A stretch of DNA of 64,000 nucleotides from Bacteroidales bacterium (lineage in GTDB: Bacteria > Bacteroidota > Bacteroidia > Bacteroidales > F082), in the NCBI GenBank assembly GCA_015709215.1, contig JACCQN010000008.1, positions 18,594-82,593 on the forward strand. Direction: 5' to 3'. The notes under the pieces are model-generated. The model did not search any database and was not told where the DNA came from. It was given only the letters and a program-made list of their open reading frames with translations. The position numbers were made by a program, and so were the translations under genes. This document shows positions 42,308 through 50,735 of this stretch, piece after piece (the first letter of the stretch is position 1; each line of letters starts with the position of its first letter).

Positions 42308-44638
42308 ATGAGGTTCAACCTGCCCAATAAATATTTTTTTTTAGTCTTTGCTTTCAGACTTTCTTGTTGCTATCTTTCTGTTTTCGGACAAAAAACTTTT
42401 GCTTCACAAACAACATTTCCATCCGAAATGATCGCCAGAGATATCCTGCTCATTACCCAATCACTTTCTGACACTACGCTATTGCCGAATGAGGAATTCG
42501 TTGAAAAAACACTTTCGATCTGTATATCACTCATAAATTGGGACTTGAATAGTGTTGCGGCTGGTTTTCTCGATTTAACTGCTGATCGTTTTAATCAGAT
42601 TGCAAACAAAGAAAGCAAGCTTGAATTTATGCATTTACAAATCATAGCAAGCGAAAATCAGCCTTCAGTAGATAAACTAAAAAACTATCTGATACTTGCT
42701 GAATCTGTTGGCAATGATTTGTATCAAAAATTTGGTTATGCCTTGATTATCAATCATTATCGCAAAAATAATGAAGTATCAAAAGCATTACTCTATTACA
42801 GTGCGGCAAAACCCTGGATAAAAGATCATAGTGCTACCTTACCTCTTTTCCTCGAATCTAAAATCTTAACAGGTTTTCCTGATAAATCAACATTTGATTC
42901 GTTATGGTCTGATCGCTTAAAACGAACAGCACTTCGTCCGGAAAATAAATGGTTTCTCAAAAAATACTTAGCACAAGAAATCAATCCTGATTTTGATTTT
43001 ATTAATCTATTATTCAAAGACTTAGAAATATTTTCTTCCTCAAGATTGAAAGCTCTTGTATGGCAGAATCGCGCTAATTCGTTATTAAAAGAAGATTCGC
43101 TTGAAGCATTTAACAGTTTTCTAACTGCTTCTGATTATTTTAACCAGGCAGATTCCTTAAATAAATTGTATGTCAATGATTTAAATGATAGCTTACTTAA
43201 GCTACATTCCCAAGTTTCATCAGAATCCGGTGATAAAAAATTAATTAACTGGAAAAACCTGACTGCAGCATTTTTATTCTTTTTTAGTTTGTTTCTTATA
43301 GGGAGACTAATTCAATGGAAACAAAAAGTGAAAAAGATAATTTCAGAAGATACTACGTCAATAATTGAAATTAAAAAAAAGATACAAATAGCTAATGATC
43401 AAGTTGTTGAGCGTGTAAAGTTGCGCGAGAAAGCAATTGAGTCCGAGTTAAAAGAAAGTGAAAATCTGGATAAAATTTTGAAAATAACACTCAAAAATGT
43501 TGAAGAAGCCAATTTTCAAAAGAATGCCTTTATGGCCAATATGAGCCACGAAATAAGAACACCATTAAACGGCATTTTGGGCTTTTCGAGTTTGCTAGGG
43601 TTAGAACTTGCAAAAATTGATGAACCTGAACTTTTTGAATACGCAAACAGTATTCAAAAAAGCGGTGACAAACTGCTTCACCTTTTAAATAATATAATAG
43701 ATATCAGCAGGTTACAAGCTAATGATTTTGCTCTAAAAAAACAAAGGATCACTCTAAAAGAAGTAACAGCAGAAATTCTTCTTGAAAATAAATCCAGAGC
43801 TTTAGACAAAGGACTTACCTTGTTAAACGAAACGAAAGAAGATATTTGGATTGAAACAGACGGACATATTTTAAAGCGCATTTTATGCGAGATTGTTGAC
43901 AATAGTATCAAATACACTAACAAAGGGTATATCAAGCTGTTAACGGAAAAACTTTCTGATCAGGAAAGTGTAAAAATTACATTAACCGACACCGGACTAG
44001 GGATTGACAGCAGTTATATCGAGGTAATTTTTGAGCCATTCCGGCAAGATAAACAAGGTTATTCTAAACAATACCAGGGCGCAGGATTAGGTCTTCCACT
44101 TGCAAAAAGTATGACTGAACTTCTTGGGGGTCAATTCATTATAACATCAGAAAAAGCACATGGAACTACAATTTCTATCACATTACCTCTTCGTCTTCAG
44201 CCAGGAAAATTTGATGTAATTCCTGAAAATAAGGAAAAACGTACTAAAGGACTGTCGGTTAAGCCAAATCCAAATATCCTTTTAGTGGAGGATGATCATG
44301 CTAATAAAATTGTCATTACCAAATATCTTGAAAAGTTTGGTCGGGTTACTCCGGCATCGCGCGGCGAAGATACTATTCAAGCTATAGTGGAATCTGTTAA
44401 AAGTCAAAAGATTTTTGATATCATTATGATGGATATCAATCTGCCTGCACCTTGGGACGGCATTAAATTAATGAATTATATTCGGGAGAACTATCCTGAG
44501 TATAAAACAGTTCCATTTATAGCACAAACTGCCTATGGTATGGCAGGAGATGAGCTACGATTACTTGATGCCGGCTTTGATGCGTATATTGCCAAGCCAA
44601 TTACAATGGAACAAATAAAAAATATTTTTGTCATATAA
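42308..44638 (+). CDS. Hybrid sensor histidine kinase with C-terminal receiver
   Basis: An earlier frame start (42239) overlaps the methyltransferase. ATG 42308 gives a signal peptide (ending VFGQ) and 776 residues. Residues 30-315 form a helical periplasmic, TPR-like sensor, followed by a helix at about 317-336. The phospho-acceptor His lies in FMANMSHEIRTPLNG (about 413) and the HATPase motifs EIVDNSIKYTN (about 528) and DTGLGIDSSY plus GAGLGLPLAKS are complete. A receiver (655-775) has its Asp in MMDINLP (about 707) and Lys in AKPITMEQ. The kinase closes the operon and probably signals to the receiver protein at its head or to the regulator after it. Confidence 0.92.
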   Translation: MRFNLPNKYFFLVFAFRLSCCYLSVFGQKTFASQTTFPSEMIARDILLITQSLSDTTLLPNEEFVEKTLSICISLINWDLNSVAAGFLDLTADRFNQIANKESKLEFMHLQIIASENQPSVDKLKNYLILAESVGNDLYQKFGYALIINHYRKNNEVSKALLYYSAAKPWIKDHSATLPLFLESKILTGFPDKSTFDSLWSDRLKRTALRPENKWFLKKYLAQEINPDFDFINLLFKDLEIFSSSRLKALVWQNRANSLLKEDSLEAFNSFLTASDYFNQADSLNKLYVNDLNDSLLKLHSQVSSESGDKKLINWKNLTAAFLFFFSLFLIGRLIQWKQKVKKIISEDTTSIIEIKKKIQIANDQVVERVKLREKAIESELKESENLDKILKITLKNVEEANFQKNAFMANMSHEIRTPLNGILGFSSLLGLELAKIDEPELFEYANSIQKSGDKLLHLLNNIIDISRLQANDFALKKQRITLKEVTAEILLENKSRALDKGLTLLNETKEDIWIETDGHILKRILCEIVDNSIKYTNKGYIKLLTEKLSDQESVKITLTDTGLGIDSSYIEVIFEPFRQDKQGYSKQYQGAGLGLPLAKSMTELLGGQFIITSEKAHGTTISITLPLRLQPGKFDVIPENKEKRTKGLSVKPNPNILLVEDDHANKIVITKYLEKFGRVTPASRGEDTIQAIVESVKSQKIFDIIMMDINLPAPWDGIKLMNYIRENYPEYKTVPFIAQTAYGMAGDELRLLDAGFDAYIAKPITMEQIKNIFVI

Positions 44639-44780
44639 ACAGATTAATACCAGACACTTGAAATAAAAATGATAAATGAGATAACTTTCGCAGTAATTTT
44701 TTTAAATCTTTATCGCATTTTAATCTAATCCAAATAAAAAAAAACACGACATATTTTAATAATAGTGCATTGGATTTATC

Positions 44781-44788
44781 TACCTTTG
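44781..44788 (+). promoter_or_regulatory. -7 promoter box of the second response regulator
   Basis: TACCTTTG matches TAnnTTTG. It lies in the 219-base gap after the sensor kinase, which shows no other gene. The -33 element is not evident. The leader to TTG 44858 is about 65 bases and contains a TGGAGAG purine run about 10 bases before the start codon. Confidence 0.45.
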
Positions 44789-44857
44789 TGCTAGAACAAA
44801 ATAATAAACAACAAAGGAATTAGCTTTAATTCCCTCAAAAAGTGGAGAGCAAACATC

Positions 44858-45253
44858 TTGGATACCAAGGAAAACAAAAAAACGCTTCATATTCTGCTTG
44901 TTGAAGACAACGAGCTAAATCAAAAGTTTGCCATGGCTGTTCTCAAGCGCCTTGGGCATACTTATGAGTTGGCGGAAAACGGAGCTATTGGTTTCCAAAA
45001 ATATCTCAACGGTAAATTCGATCTCATCCTGATGGACATACAGATGCCCGAAATGAACGGCATTGAAGCCACAATTGCCATTCGGGAACACGAACGGAAG
45101 AACAATATCAAACCCATTCCCATAATTGCAGTTACGGCCTTTGCCATGGAACACGATAGAATAAATTGCATGGAAGCTGGAATGAATGAGTTTCTTACAA
45201 AGCCTTACAAGCCTCAAGATATGTGGGCTAAAATCGAAAAAGTACTCGAATAA
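44858..45253 (+). CDS. Receiver-only response regulator (hybrid-kinase-type receiver), TTG start
   Basis: The 131-residue single receiver domain has the acidic VEDNE (residues 14-18), Asp in LILMDIQMPEMNG near 64 and Lys in NEFLTKPYKPQD near 111. It is most like the receiver modules of hybrid kinases. There is no ATG before the fold begins; the TTG at 44858 is preceded by a Shine-Dalgarno-like GGAG and is the only sensible start. It is a second target for the operon's hybrid kinase, separate in transcription from the EPS genes. Confidence 0.88.
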   Translation: MDTKENKKTLHILLVEDNELNQKFAMAVLKRLGHTYELAENGAIGFQKYLNGKFDLILMDIQMPEMNGIEATIAIREHERKNNIKPIPIIAVTAFAMEHDRINCMEAGMNEFLTKPYKPQDMWAKIEKVLE

Positions 45254-45281
45254 AAAAACCGCTCTATGTAGCGGTTTTTTT
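45252..45281. terminator. Bidirectional terminator hairpin after the response regulator
   Basis: Twelve bases, A-run plus CCGCT (45252-45263), pair with AGCGG plus T-run (45270-45281) around a CTATGT loop. The hairpin sits at the stop of the response regulator and faces the converging FKBP gene, whose stop is at 45303. It should end transcription in both directions. Confidence 0.85.
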
Positions 45282-45302
45282 ATGTCAATCCTTTTCATGA
45301 AC

Positions 45303-46637
45303 TTAATCAACTACTTCCAGCAGCTCTACATCAAAAACCAAAGGAGAATAAGCCGGAATATCTTCACCTCTTGCTATTGCCCCGTAAGCTAAGCTGGAAG
45401 GAAGAATAAACGTAGCTTTTCCACCAGCTTTCATTAGGGCAATGCCTTCTTCCCATCCCTGGATCACTTGTCCTTTGCCCAATTCAAAGCTAAAAGCCTC
45501 GCCACCATCTAATGAAGATTGTAATTTTTTTCCATCAATATTATACAAGGTATAATGGACTTTAACAGTTTTACCAGCTATGGCCTGACTACCTGTACCA
45601 GCCTCTTTTTCAATGTAATACAATCCACTTTCGCTAGGTTTAGCAGAAATATTGTTTTTAATAAGGTATGCAGAAATCTTTTTTCCTTCATTTAAGCGAG
45701 CCGCTTCAGCCTTGGCTTCCTCTGCTTTTCTGGCTGCTTCACGTTCTTTTTCAACTTGTTCTTTAGTTTTAATATCCACAAGTTCGGTTTCATAAACCAA
45801 GGTTGTGTATGGCAAAACCATTTGTCCCCTTCCAATACTATCAAAGGCCAGCGAAGATGGCACAATAAGTCTGTTTTTACCACCTTTGCGCAAATAACCA
45901 ATTCCTTCATCAAAGCCTTTCGTATCGAAGGGCTGTCCGAAAGTCACTGCCATTGGATCTCGACCAACAGAAGTAAAAAGTTGATTTCCATCAATATCAT
46001 TTATTGTAAAATGCATCATCAAGACATCTCCAACCTTGGGTTTTCTTCCTTTACCAGTCTTTAAATCAACAACATACAATCCTGATTCTTTAGTTTCATA
46101 ATCTCCATTTAAATTTTCCAGGAAGGCCGTAAGTTTTGTTTTTTCTTCTTCTTTACGCTGCTTCAGAAATTCCTGTTCCTGTGCAATAAGCTCAGCCTCT
46201 GTTTGAATATCTAAAAGTTTGATGTCAAAATACATAGGACTACCAGGTATCACAAATTCCGGTAAGGACTGGACACCAGCAGTTGCAAAATAAAATGAAT
46301 CTGCCGGAAACACTATTGTTGCCGAATCACCCACATGAAGCTCTGCAAGGGCAGTGTATAAATCTCCTTTAAAAGTAGGTTTAATGATGGGAAACTTTAA
46401 GGGCTCATTAAACAGTTTTGTGTCAAATAGTACTGTGTCTTCGAGGTAATATTTCATTTCAACTGAGACAACATCATTTAAGAGAGCTGTATTTACCTGA
46501 TCACTTTTTTCGTGATACTTGATGTAAACACCACTATCAGTTTGCTCAAAACCCGGATATGGCGATTGACTACAAGCACTAAACAGACCAATAAGACCTG
46601 TAAACAACAGCAAAACATTAAAATTAATCTTTAACAT
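45303..46637 (-). CDS. Triple-domain FKBP-type peptidyl-prolyl isomerase lipoprotein
   Basis: The 444-residue lipoprotein (lipobox LIGLFSAC, Cys22) has three FKBP-like units: a diverged one at about 35-150 (SVEMKYYLED, SATIVFPADSFYF), a second at 185-290 (MMHFTINDIDG, GYLRKGGKNRLIVPSSLAFD) and a canonical third at 325-444 (VKVHYTLYNIDG, GWEEGIALMKAGGKATFILP). A Lys/Glu-rich coiled coil separates units 2 and 3. In Bacteroidetes such surface or periplasmic FKBPs help fold secreted and outer membrane proteins. Last gene of a minus-strand cluster of three FKBP genes. Confidence 0.88.
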   Translation of the reverse strand: MLKINFNVLLLFTGLIGLFSACSQSPYPGFEQTDSGVYIKYHEKSDQVNTALLNDVVSVEMKYYLEDTVLFDTKLFNEPLKFPIIKPTFKGDLYTALAELHVGDSATIVFPADSFYFATAGVQSLPEFVIPGSPMYFDIKLLDIQTEAELIAQEQEFLKQRKEEEKTKLTAFLENLNGDYETKESGLYVVDLKTGKGRKPKVGDVLMMHFTINDIDGNQLFTSVGRDPMAVTFGQPFDTKGFDEGIGYLRKGGKNRLIVPSSLAFDSIGRGQMVLPYTTLVYETELVDIKTKEQVEKEREAARKAEEAKAEAARLNEGKKISAYLIKNNISAKPSESGLYYIEKEAGTGSQAIAGKTVKVHYTLYNIDGKKLQSSLDGGEAFSFELGKGQVIQGWEEGIALMKAGGKATFILPSSLAYGAIARGEDIPAYSPLVFDVELLEVVD

Positions 46638-46684
46638 ATGTATTTGATTTAAAGTATAATAGCGAAAATAATTTTGAAATTGTA

Positions 46685-47557
46685 CTACTTAATAACCTCT
46701 ACCAGTTCCACTTCAAAAACCAGAGGGCTATATGCTGGAATTTTTCCTGTTTCGCGTTCGCCATAAGCCAGGTGATAAGGTATAATCAACATTGCCCTTC
46801 CTCCTTCTCTCATCATAGCGATGCCTTCGTCCCAGCCTTTTATAACCCGTCCTGCTCCCAGTTCAAATTCTAACGGTCTGCCCCTGCTGTATGAATCATC
46901 AAATGGTAATCCGTTTGTAAGCCTTCCGGCATAATGAACTTTAACTTTTTGACCCTTTTGGGGTTGTGGTCCTTTTCCTCTTTCAAGCTCAACATAATAA
47001 AGCCCTGAACCTGTTGGTAAAACTTTGATATTTTCCTGATCGAGAAAAGCCTGTAGCATCGACTCTGATTCAGCAATTTGCTCAGCTTTTTTCTTATATT
47101 GTTCAGCTTCATAAGCTTCAGGCGACAAAAAATCAATCAACCGAATATCAAAACGCATCATATCACCTTCCTTAACAAAGGCAGGAAGTTCTCTTACCCT
47201 GAAAACCTCCAAAAATATGCGATCGGCCGGACATAAAAAGCTTGCCGAATCACCTTTGTGCATTTGTGCAATTCCTTCATAAAAATCTCCGGGAAAGATC
47301 GGTGCTATTAACGGGAAACGCATTTGTTGTTTTAACTTATCACTATCGAAAATCACAGAATCATTTATTGTATATTTCATCTTAACATGCACAATATCAT
47401 TTATTTTAGCTTGATTTTCATTTGAGTTCTCTTCGTGAAAACGATATTGTAGTCCGCTTTCTGATGTTTTGTAATCATTTCCATTCATATTGCTACAAGC
47501 AGTAAAAACAAAAAGTGTAACGAAAAGCAGAATTGGAGATATGCGTAATCTTTTCAT
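46685..47557 (-). CDS. Double-domain FKBP-type peptidyl-prolyl isomerase lipoprotein
   Basis: The start at ATG 47557 (30 codons after the first in-frame codon) precedes a lipoprotein signal MKRLRISPILLF with lipobox VFTAC; the product has 290 residues. The first FKBP-like unit (about 30-150) is diverged and lacks the active-site aromatic pattern. The second (about 180-290) has VKVHYAGRLTNGLPFDDS, GWDEGIAMMREGGRAMLIIP and YGERETGKIPAYSPLVF, a complete PPIase. It lies ten bases from the single-domain FKBP gene. Confidence 0.88.
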   Translation of the reverse strand: MKRLRISPILLFVTLFVFTACSNMNGNDYKTSESGLQYRFHEENSNENQAKINDIVHVKMKYTINDSVIFDSDKLKQQMRFPLIAPIFPGDFYEGIAQMHKGDSASFLCPADRIFLEVFRVRELPAFVKEGDMMRFDIRLIDFLSPEAYEAEQYKKKAEQIAESESMLQAFLDQENIKVLPTGSGLYYVELERGKGPQPQKGQKVKVHYAGRLTNGLPFDDSYSRGRPLEFELGAGRVIKGWDEGIAMMREGGRAMLIIPYHLAYGERETGKIPAYSPLVFEVELVEVIK

Positions 47558-47567
47558 TTTATTGGTT

Positions 47568-48104
47568 TTAATATAATATTTCAATCTCATAAACCAGGCT
47601 GGTTCTCGGTGGAATTTTGTCGTCATCTCCCAACAGCCCAAAAGCAAGATGCGAAGGTAAGATAATTGTAGCTATGTCTCCTCTTCTCAATAACAAAACA
47701 GCTTCTTCCAATCCGGCTTCTACTCCGCCACGGCCAACTGTAAATGTTTTAACTCCTTTATCATCAGAGGTATAAACAACATCACCAGTCAAAAATTTAA
47801 CCTTATAATTTAACTTAACTACTTCACCTCTTTTAACGGGAGTTCCATTTCCTTTTCGACGAATCACATACCTTAAACCTGTTCCAGTTTTCGCTACATT
47901 AAGATTATGTCGTTTAACGTAAGCATCAATTTGTTCATTTTCAGTTCGTAAAAGGTAACGATTTGCTGTTTCGAGCGATCGTTGAATCTCATCTGAAGAA
48001 ACCATTTCCTTTTTAGAATTTTGAGATTGATTGCTACATGAGCTGCTAATTAAAATAGCAAAAAGAAATAATACCTGTGCTGCGAATAATCTTTTGCGTA
48101 ACAT
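47568..48104 (-). CDS. Single-domain FKBP-type peptidyl-prolyl isomerase lipoprotein, GldI-like
   Basis: ATG 48104 gives 178 residues with a lipoprotein signal (lipobox SSSC). One FKBP domain (about 85-178) contains VKLNYKVKFLTGDVVY, LEEAVLLLRRGDIATIILP and FGLLGDDDKIPPRTSLVYEI. It lacks the usual Trp. A similar lipoprotein, GldI, is needed for gliding motility in Flavobacterium. A longer frame begins at TTG 48110. Nine bases or fewer separate it from nrnA, so this is operon gene 2. Confidence 0.86.
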   Translation of the reverse strand: MLRKRLFAAQVLFLFAILISSSCSNQSQNSKKEMVSSDEIQRSLETANRYLLRTENEQIDAYVKRHNLNVAKTGTGLRYVIRRKGNGTPVKRGEVVKLNYKVKFLTGDVVYTSDDKGVKTFTVGRGGVEAGLEEAVLLLRRGDIATIILPSHLAFGLLGDDDKIPPRTSLVYEIEILY

Positions 48105-48110
48105 AGTCAA

Positions 48111-49130
48111 CTAACTGTTTAGTTGATTTTTATAGAAAGGTAAAATCTTAATTAGCTGATCTACAGCATCATTAAGAGTAGATTTCGAACTTCCACCTGC
48201 TGCATTGGCATGACCGCCTCCATTAAAATGATTTTTTGCCAGTTCATGCACTGAAAAACTCCCTTTTGAACGAAACGAAAACCTAATCTGATCTTTTTTC
48301 TCAGTTATTAGCACCGACATTTTTATGTTATTCATTGATAATGGGTAGTTTACTACACCTTCCGTGTCACCAATTTGAAAATTAAACCGATTCAAATCAT
48401 CCTTACTAAGAGCAATAATTGCAGTGCTAAACTCATTAAAAACCTGCATTCTGTTGCTTATCGAGTGGCCCAGGAGCCTTAAACGATCTTCTGAAAAGGT
48501 ATCATAAACCTGCTGATGCACATAAACTGCATCTAAACCATTTTTGATCAGCTTGGCCACAGCCTCGAAAATCTGAGGCCGGTTTATTGAATGGCTAAAA
48601 GAACCGGTATCTGTCATAATTCCAGTGAAAAGCGCTTGAGAAATTTCCTGATTCTGAAAATACTCTTCACCAAATTGCGAAATGATTTCAAAAACCAATT
48701 CTGCTGTACTGGAAACAACAGTGTCCCACAGCAGCCACTTAAAACTTTCTATTTCCGGTTCACGATGATGATCAATAAGTACTAATGAGCAATTAAGCTT
48801 CCTTAAATCATCTTGCAAAGTCCCTGAACGTGATAAACCATTATAATCCAGACAAAACACATAATCAGCCTGTTGCAAAACCTGCCTGACTTCAGTGGCA
48901 TTTTGATCAAAAATCATAAAATTTTGTGATCCTTCAAGCCAAGAAAGAAAAACCGGAAATTTATTGGGTGATACAAGTGTAACGTCTTGGTTATTAAGCC
49001 GAAAGAAAGCTGCCAATGCCAGCGCAGAACCAACCGCATCACCATCAGGATTGGTATGAATAGTTAAAACAAGTTTATGATGAGTTGAAATCAATTGCCG
49101 GATAGCATCAAAAAATTGTGGTCGTTCCAT
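48111..49130 (-). CDS. nrnA: DHH-family oligoribonuclease/PAP phosphatase NrnA
   Basis: The 339-residue cytosolic enzyme has the DHH motifs NPDGDAVGSALAL (about 27-39), the LIDHHREPE core near 120-128, a MTDTGSFSHS segment, and GGGHANAAGGSS in the DHHA1 substrate-binding part. It degrades very short RNAs (nanoRNA) and dephosphorylates 3'-phosphoadenosine 5'-phosphate. It leads the FKBP cluster, with its stop next to the FKBP start. The pairing of nrnA with gldI-type FKBPs is frequent in Bacteroidetes. Confidence 0.92.
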   Translation of the reverse strand: MERPQFFDAIRQLISTHHKLVLTIHTNPDGDAVGSALALAAFFRLNNQDVTLVSPNKFPVFLSWLEGSQNFMIFDQNATEVRQVLQQADYVFCLDYNGLSRSGTLQDDLRKLNCSLVLIDHHREPEIESFKWLLWDTVVSSTAELVFEIISQFGEEYFQNQEISQALFTGIMTDTGSFSHSINRPQIFEAVAKLIKNGLDAVYVHQQVYDTFSEDRLRLLGHSISNRMQVFNEFSTAIIALSKDDLNRFNFQIGDTEGVVNYPLSMNNIKMSVLITEKKDQIRFSFRSKGSFSVHELAKNHFNGGGHANAAGGSSKSTLNDAVDQLIKILPFYKNQLNS

Positions 49131-49150
49131 AAAAAATCTCTATTTGAGCA

Positions 49151-49158
49151 CAAAACTA
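49151..49158 (-). promoter_or_regulatory. -7 promoter box of nrnA and the FKBP genes (minus strand)
   Basis: Read on the minus strand these bases are TAGTTTTG (TAnnTTTG), 20 bases ahead of the nrnA ATG. A -33 TTTG/TTG was not found at the expected distance. Confidence 0.4.
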
Positions 49159-49233
49159 CATAATTAGCACGATTTGTACAGGAAATATCTCTAGCATGAA
49201 AGCTCATTAATCCATCCAAAAAAACCGAATTGA

Positions 49234-49263
49234 TTTGAATCTTTAGGAAAAAGACTATTTTTG
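49234..49263 (+). promoter_or_regulatory. Strong Bacteroidetes promoter of ndk
   Basis: A perfect -33 TTTG (49234-49237), an 18-base spacer and a perfect -7 TATTTTTG (49256-49263) precede ATG 49287 by 23 bases. Confidence 0.7.
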
Positions 49264-49286
49264 CGCCACACAATAAAAACAAATTC

Positions 49287-49706
49287 ATGAACGGAAATCT
49301 CACATTTACAATGGTTAAACCAGCAGCTGTAGCAGACGGACATGCAGCTGCCATTTTGGCAAAAATTACTGAGGGCGGCTTCAACATTAAGGCACTTAAA
49401 ATGACACGTTTAAGTAAGGAACAAGCTGAACGGTTTTACGCAATTCATAGTGACAGGCCCTTCTTTAACAGCCTTGTAGCCTCTATGACAGCTGGTCCTA
49501 TTGTTGCTGCCCTATTAGAAAAAGAAAATGCAGTGGAAGCCTTTAGAAACTATATTGGAGCTACAAACCCTGCAGATGCTGCAGAAGGCACTATTCGTAA
49601 ACTCTATGGTAAATCCATTGAAGCCAATGCAGTACACGGTTCAGATAGCGACGAAAATGCTCGCATTGAATCTGCTTACTTTTTTAGCGAATTTGAACGG
49701 TTTTAG
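49287..49706 (+). CDS. ndk: Nucleoside-diphosphate kinase
   Basis: The 139-residue enzyme exchanges gamma-phosphates between nucleoside triphosphates and diphosphates. The catalytic His is in [11 protein letters not shown] (His117). Other family signatures are [11 protein letters not shown] at the start and [20 protein letters not shown]. It lacks any extra domain and has the usual hexamer-forming length. Its own promoter lies just upstream. The stop overlaps the convergent XRE gene by four bases. Confidence 0.95.
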   Translation: MNGNLTFTMVKPAAVADGHAAAILAKITEGGFNIKALKMTRLSKEQAERFYAIHSDRPFFNSLVASMTAGPIVAALLEKENAVEAFRNYIGATNPADAAEGTIRKLYGKSIEANAVHGSDSDENARIESAYFFSEFERF

Positions 49707-50167
49707 TCTGTTCTTGTCGGATTGAGTTGTTCAAAAGTGTTATCCGAATAAACCAGAATAATCTTCACAATTTCTTTCTGTGAACTATTGTTTACAACTT
49801 CCTCAGTTAACGGGGAAGTTTTTTTGTTTGCAGGTATTTGATCTGCAGTGATTTGCTTGTCGAATTCTAAAGATTTAGACTCTACATCCTCTGTCTTCAA
49901 TTGAGATGGATCTTTATCAAAGAGCGTTTGCTCAACTCGCACTGTGGATTTTACTGTACCTGTAATGGGGCCTTTTCCCAATATAATCCAATCAAGGTTA
50001 TACTCCGGAAAAGTTTCTTTTAGCTTTAAAATAAAATCCATACTAGGCTTATTTCGTCCTGATAAGAGATGAGAAATGCCTGAACGTTGTACCTCTAACT
50101 GATCAGCAAATTGAGCTGCAGTCAGGTTCTTCGAACGCATAATATGTGCAATTCTATCTTTTATCAT
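49703..50167 (-). CDS. XRE-family helix-turn-helix transcriptional regulator
   Basis: The 154-residue protein has an N-terminal XRE/Cro HTH at about residues 1-65: [20 protein letters not shown] is the helix-turn-helix, with [17 protein letters not shown] after it. The C-terminal 85 residues are acidic and low in hydrophobics, without a recognised domain. Such stand-alone XRE proteins act as dimeric repressors. A row of palindromes starts 45 bases upstream of its ATG and could be its operators. Its stop lies inside ndk (overlap 4 bases). Confidence 0.8.
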   Translation of the reverse strand: MIKDRIAHIMRSKNLTAAQFADQLEVQRSGISHLLSGRNKPSMDFILKLKETFPEYNLDWIILGKGPITGTVKSTVRVEQTLFDKDPSQLKTEDVESKSLEFDKQITADQIPANKKTSPLTEEVVNNSSQKEIVKIILVYSDNTFEQLNPTRTD

Positions 50168-50211
50168 CTCCTTGTTAAAAAAAAATCAATTAACCCACCA
50201 ATTTAAATCCT

Positions 50212-50636
50212 GTTACAAATGTACGATAATAATTCACAAAATTAATTAATCAATAATTACAGATGTAACTCATGTAACAGTTACAAATGTAACTATGTGC
50301 TTTTTACTAAATCAGTTGAATTATAACTTTAAATACTATAATTAAACTACTGTATATCTGTTTCATAAATTTATGTTATAAATTATATAAAATTTTTGAA
50401 AAGGGGTAATTATTCTTGAATTAATAATTTATATAGTGATGTTTATTAAATTGATATACTGTTATTTACATTTGGTTTTGAAATAAATTCAAAATATTTA
50501 GTAATGTAATTATTGTTATCGTTTTTTTGATTCCGCTACAAATGTGAATTATTTCAATAAATCATTGAGTATCTTTTAGTTTGTTTTATAATATAGTTAC
50601 AAATGTTACACATATTGTTTGGGTTACACGTGTAAC
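50212..50636. promoter_or_regulatory. Array of palindromic sites, consensus GTTACAnnTGTAAC
   Basis: The 568-base gap between the XRE gene and the next start has no coding frame and is very AT-rich. Copies of a 14-bp palindrome lie at its two ends. Perfect copies are at 50280-50293 and 50623-50636. Good or partial copies lie at 50212-50225, 50256-50269, 50535-50548 and 50596-50609. A TGTAAC-A-GTTACA overlap sits at 50274-50286. The copies form two groups, one near the XRE start and one about 45 bases before a strong promoter at 50681-50709. This fits an operator array for the divergent XRE regulator or another dimeric protein. Confidence 0.6.
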
Positions 50637-50680
50637 ATATGTGTCTTCGGAGGTATCTTTTAATGATAATTTCTAACAAA

Positions 50681-50709
50681 TTTGTGCCAACGAAAATCGT
50701 GTATTTTTG
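50681..50709 (+). promoter_or_regulatory. Promoter ahead of the TPR pseudogene
   Basis: -33 TTTG (50681-50684), 17-base spacer, -7 TATTTTTG (50702-50709). The first start codon of the decayed gene (50736) follows at the usual distance, so transcription of the remnant may persist. Confidence 0.55.
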
Positions 50710-50735
50710 ATTTATCCATTCTTCAAAACAAACCA

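Noticed and set aside
50212..50636. Possible CRISPR array
   Set aside because: The repeats are 14-bp palindromes at irregular distances in two groups, not 25-40 bp repeats with even spacers, and there are no cas genes.
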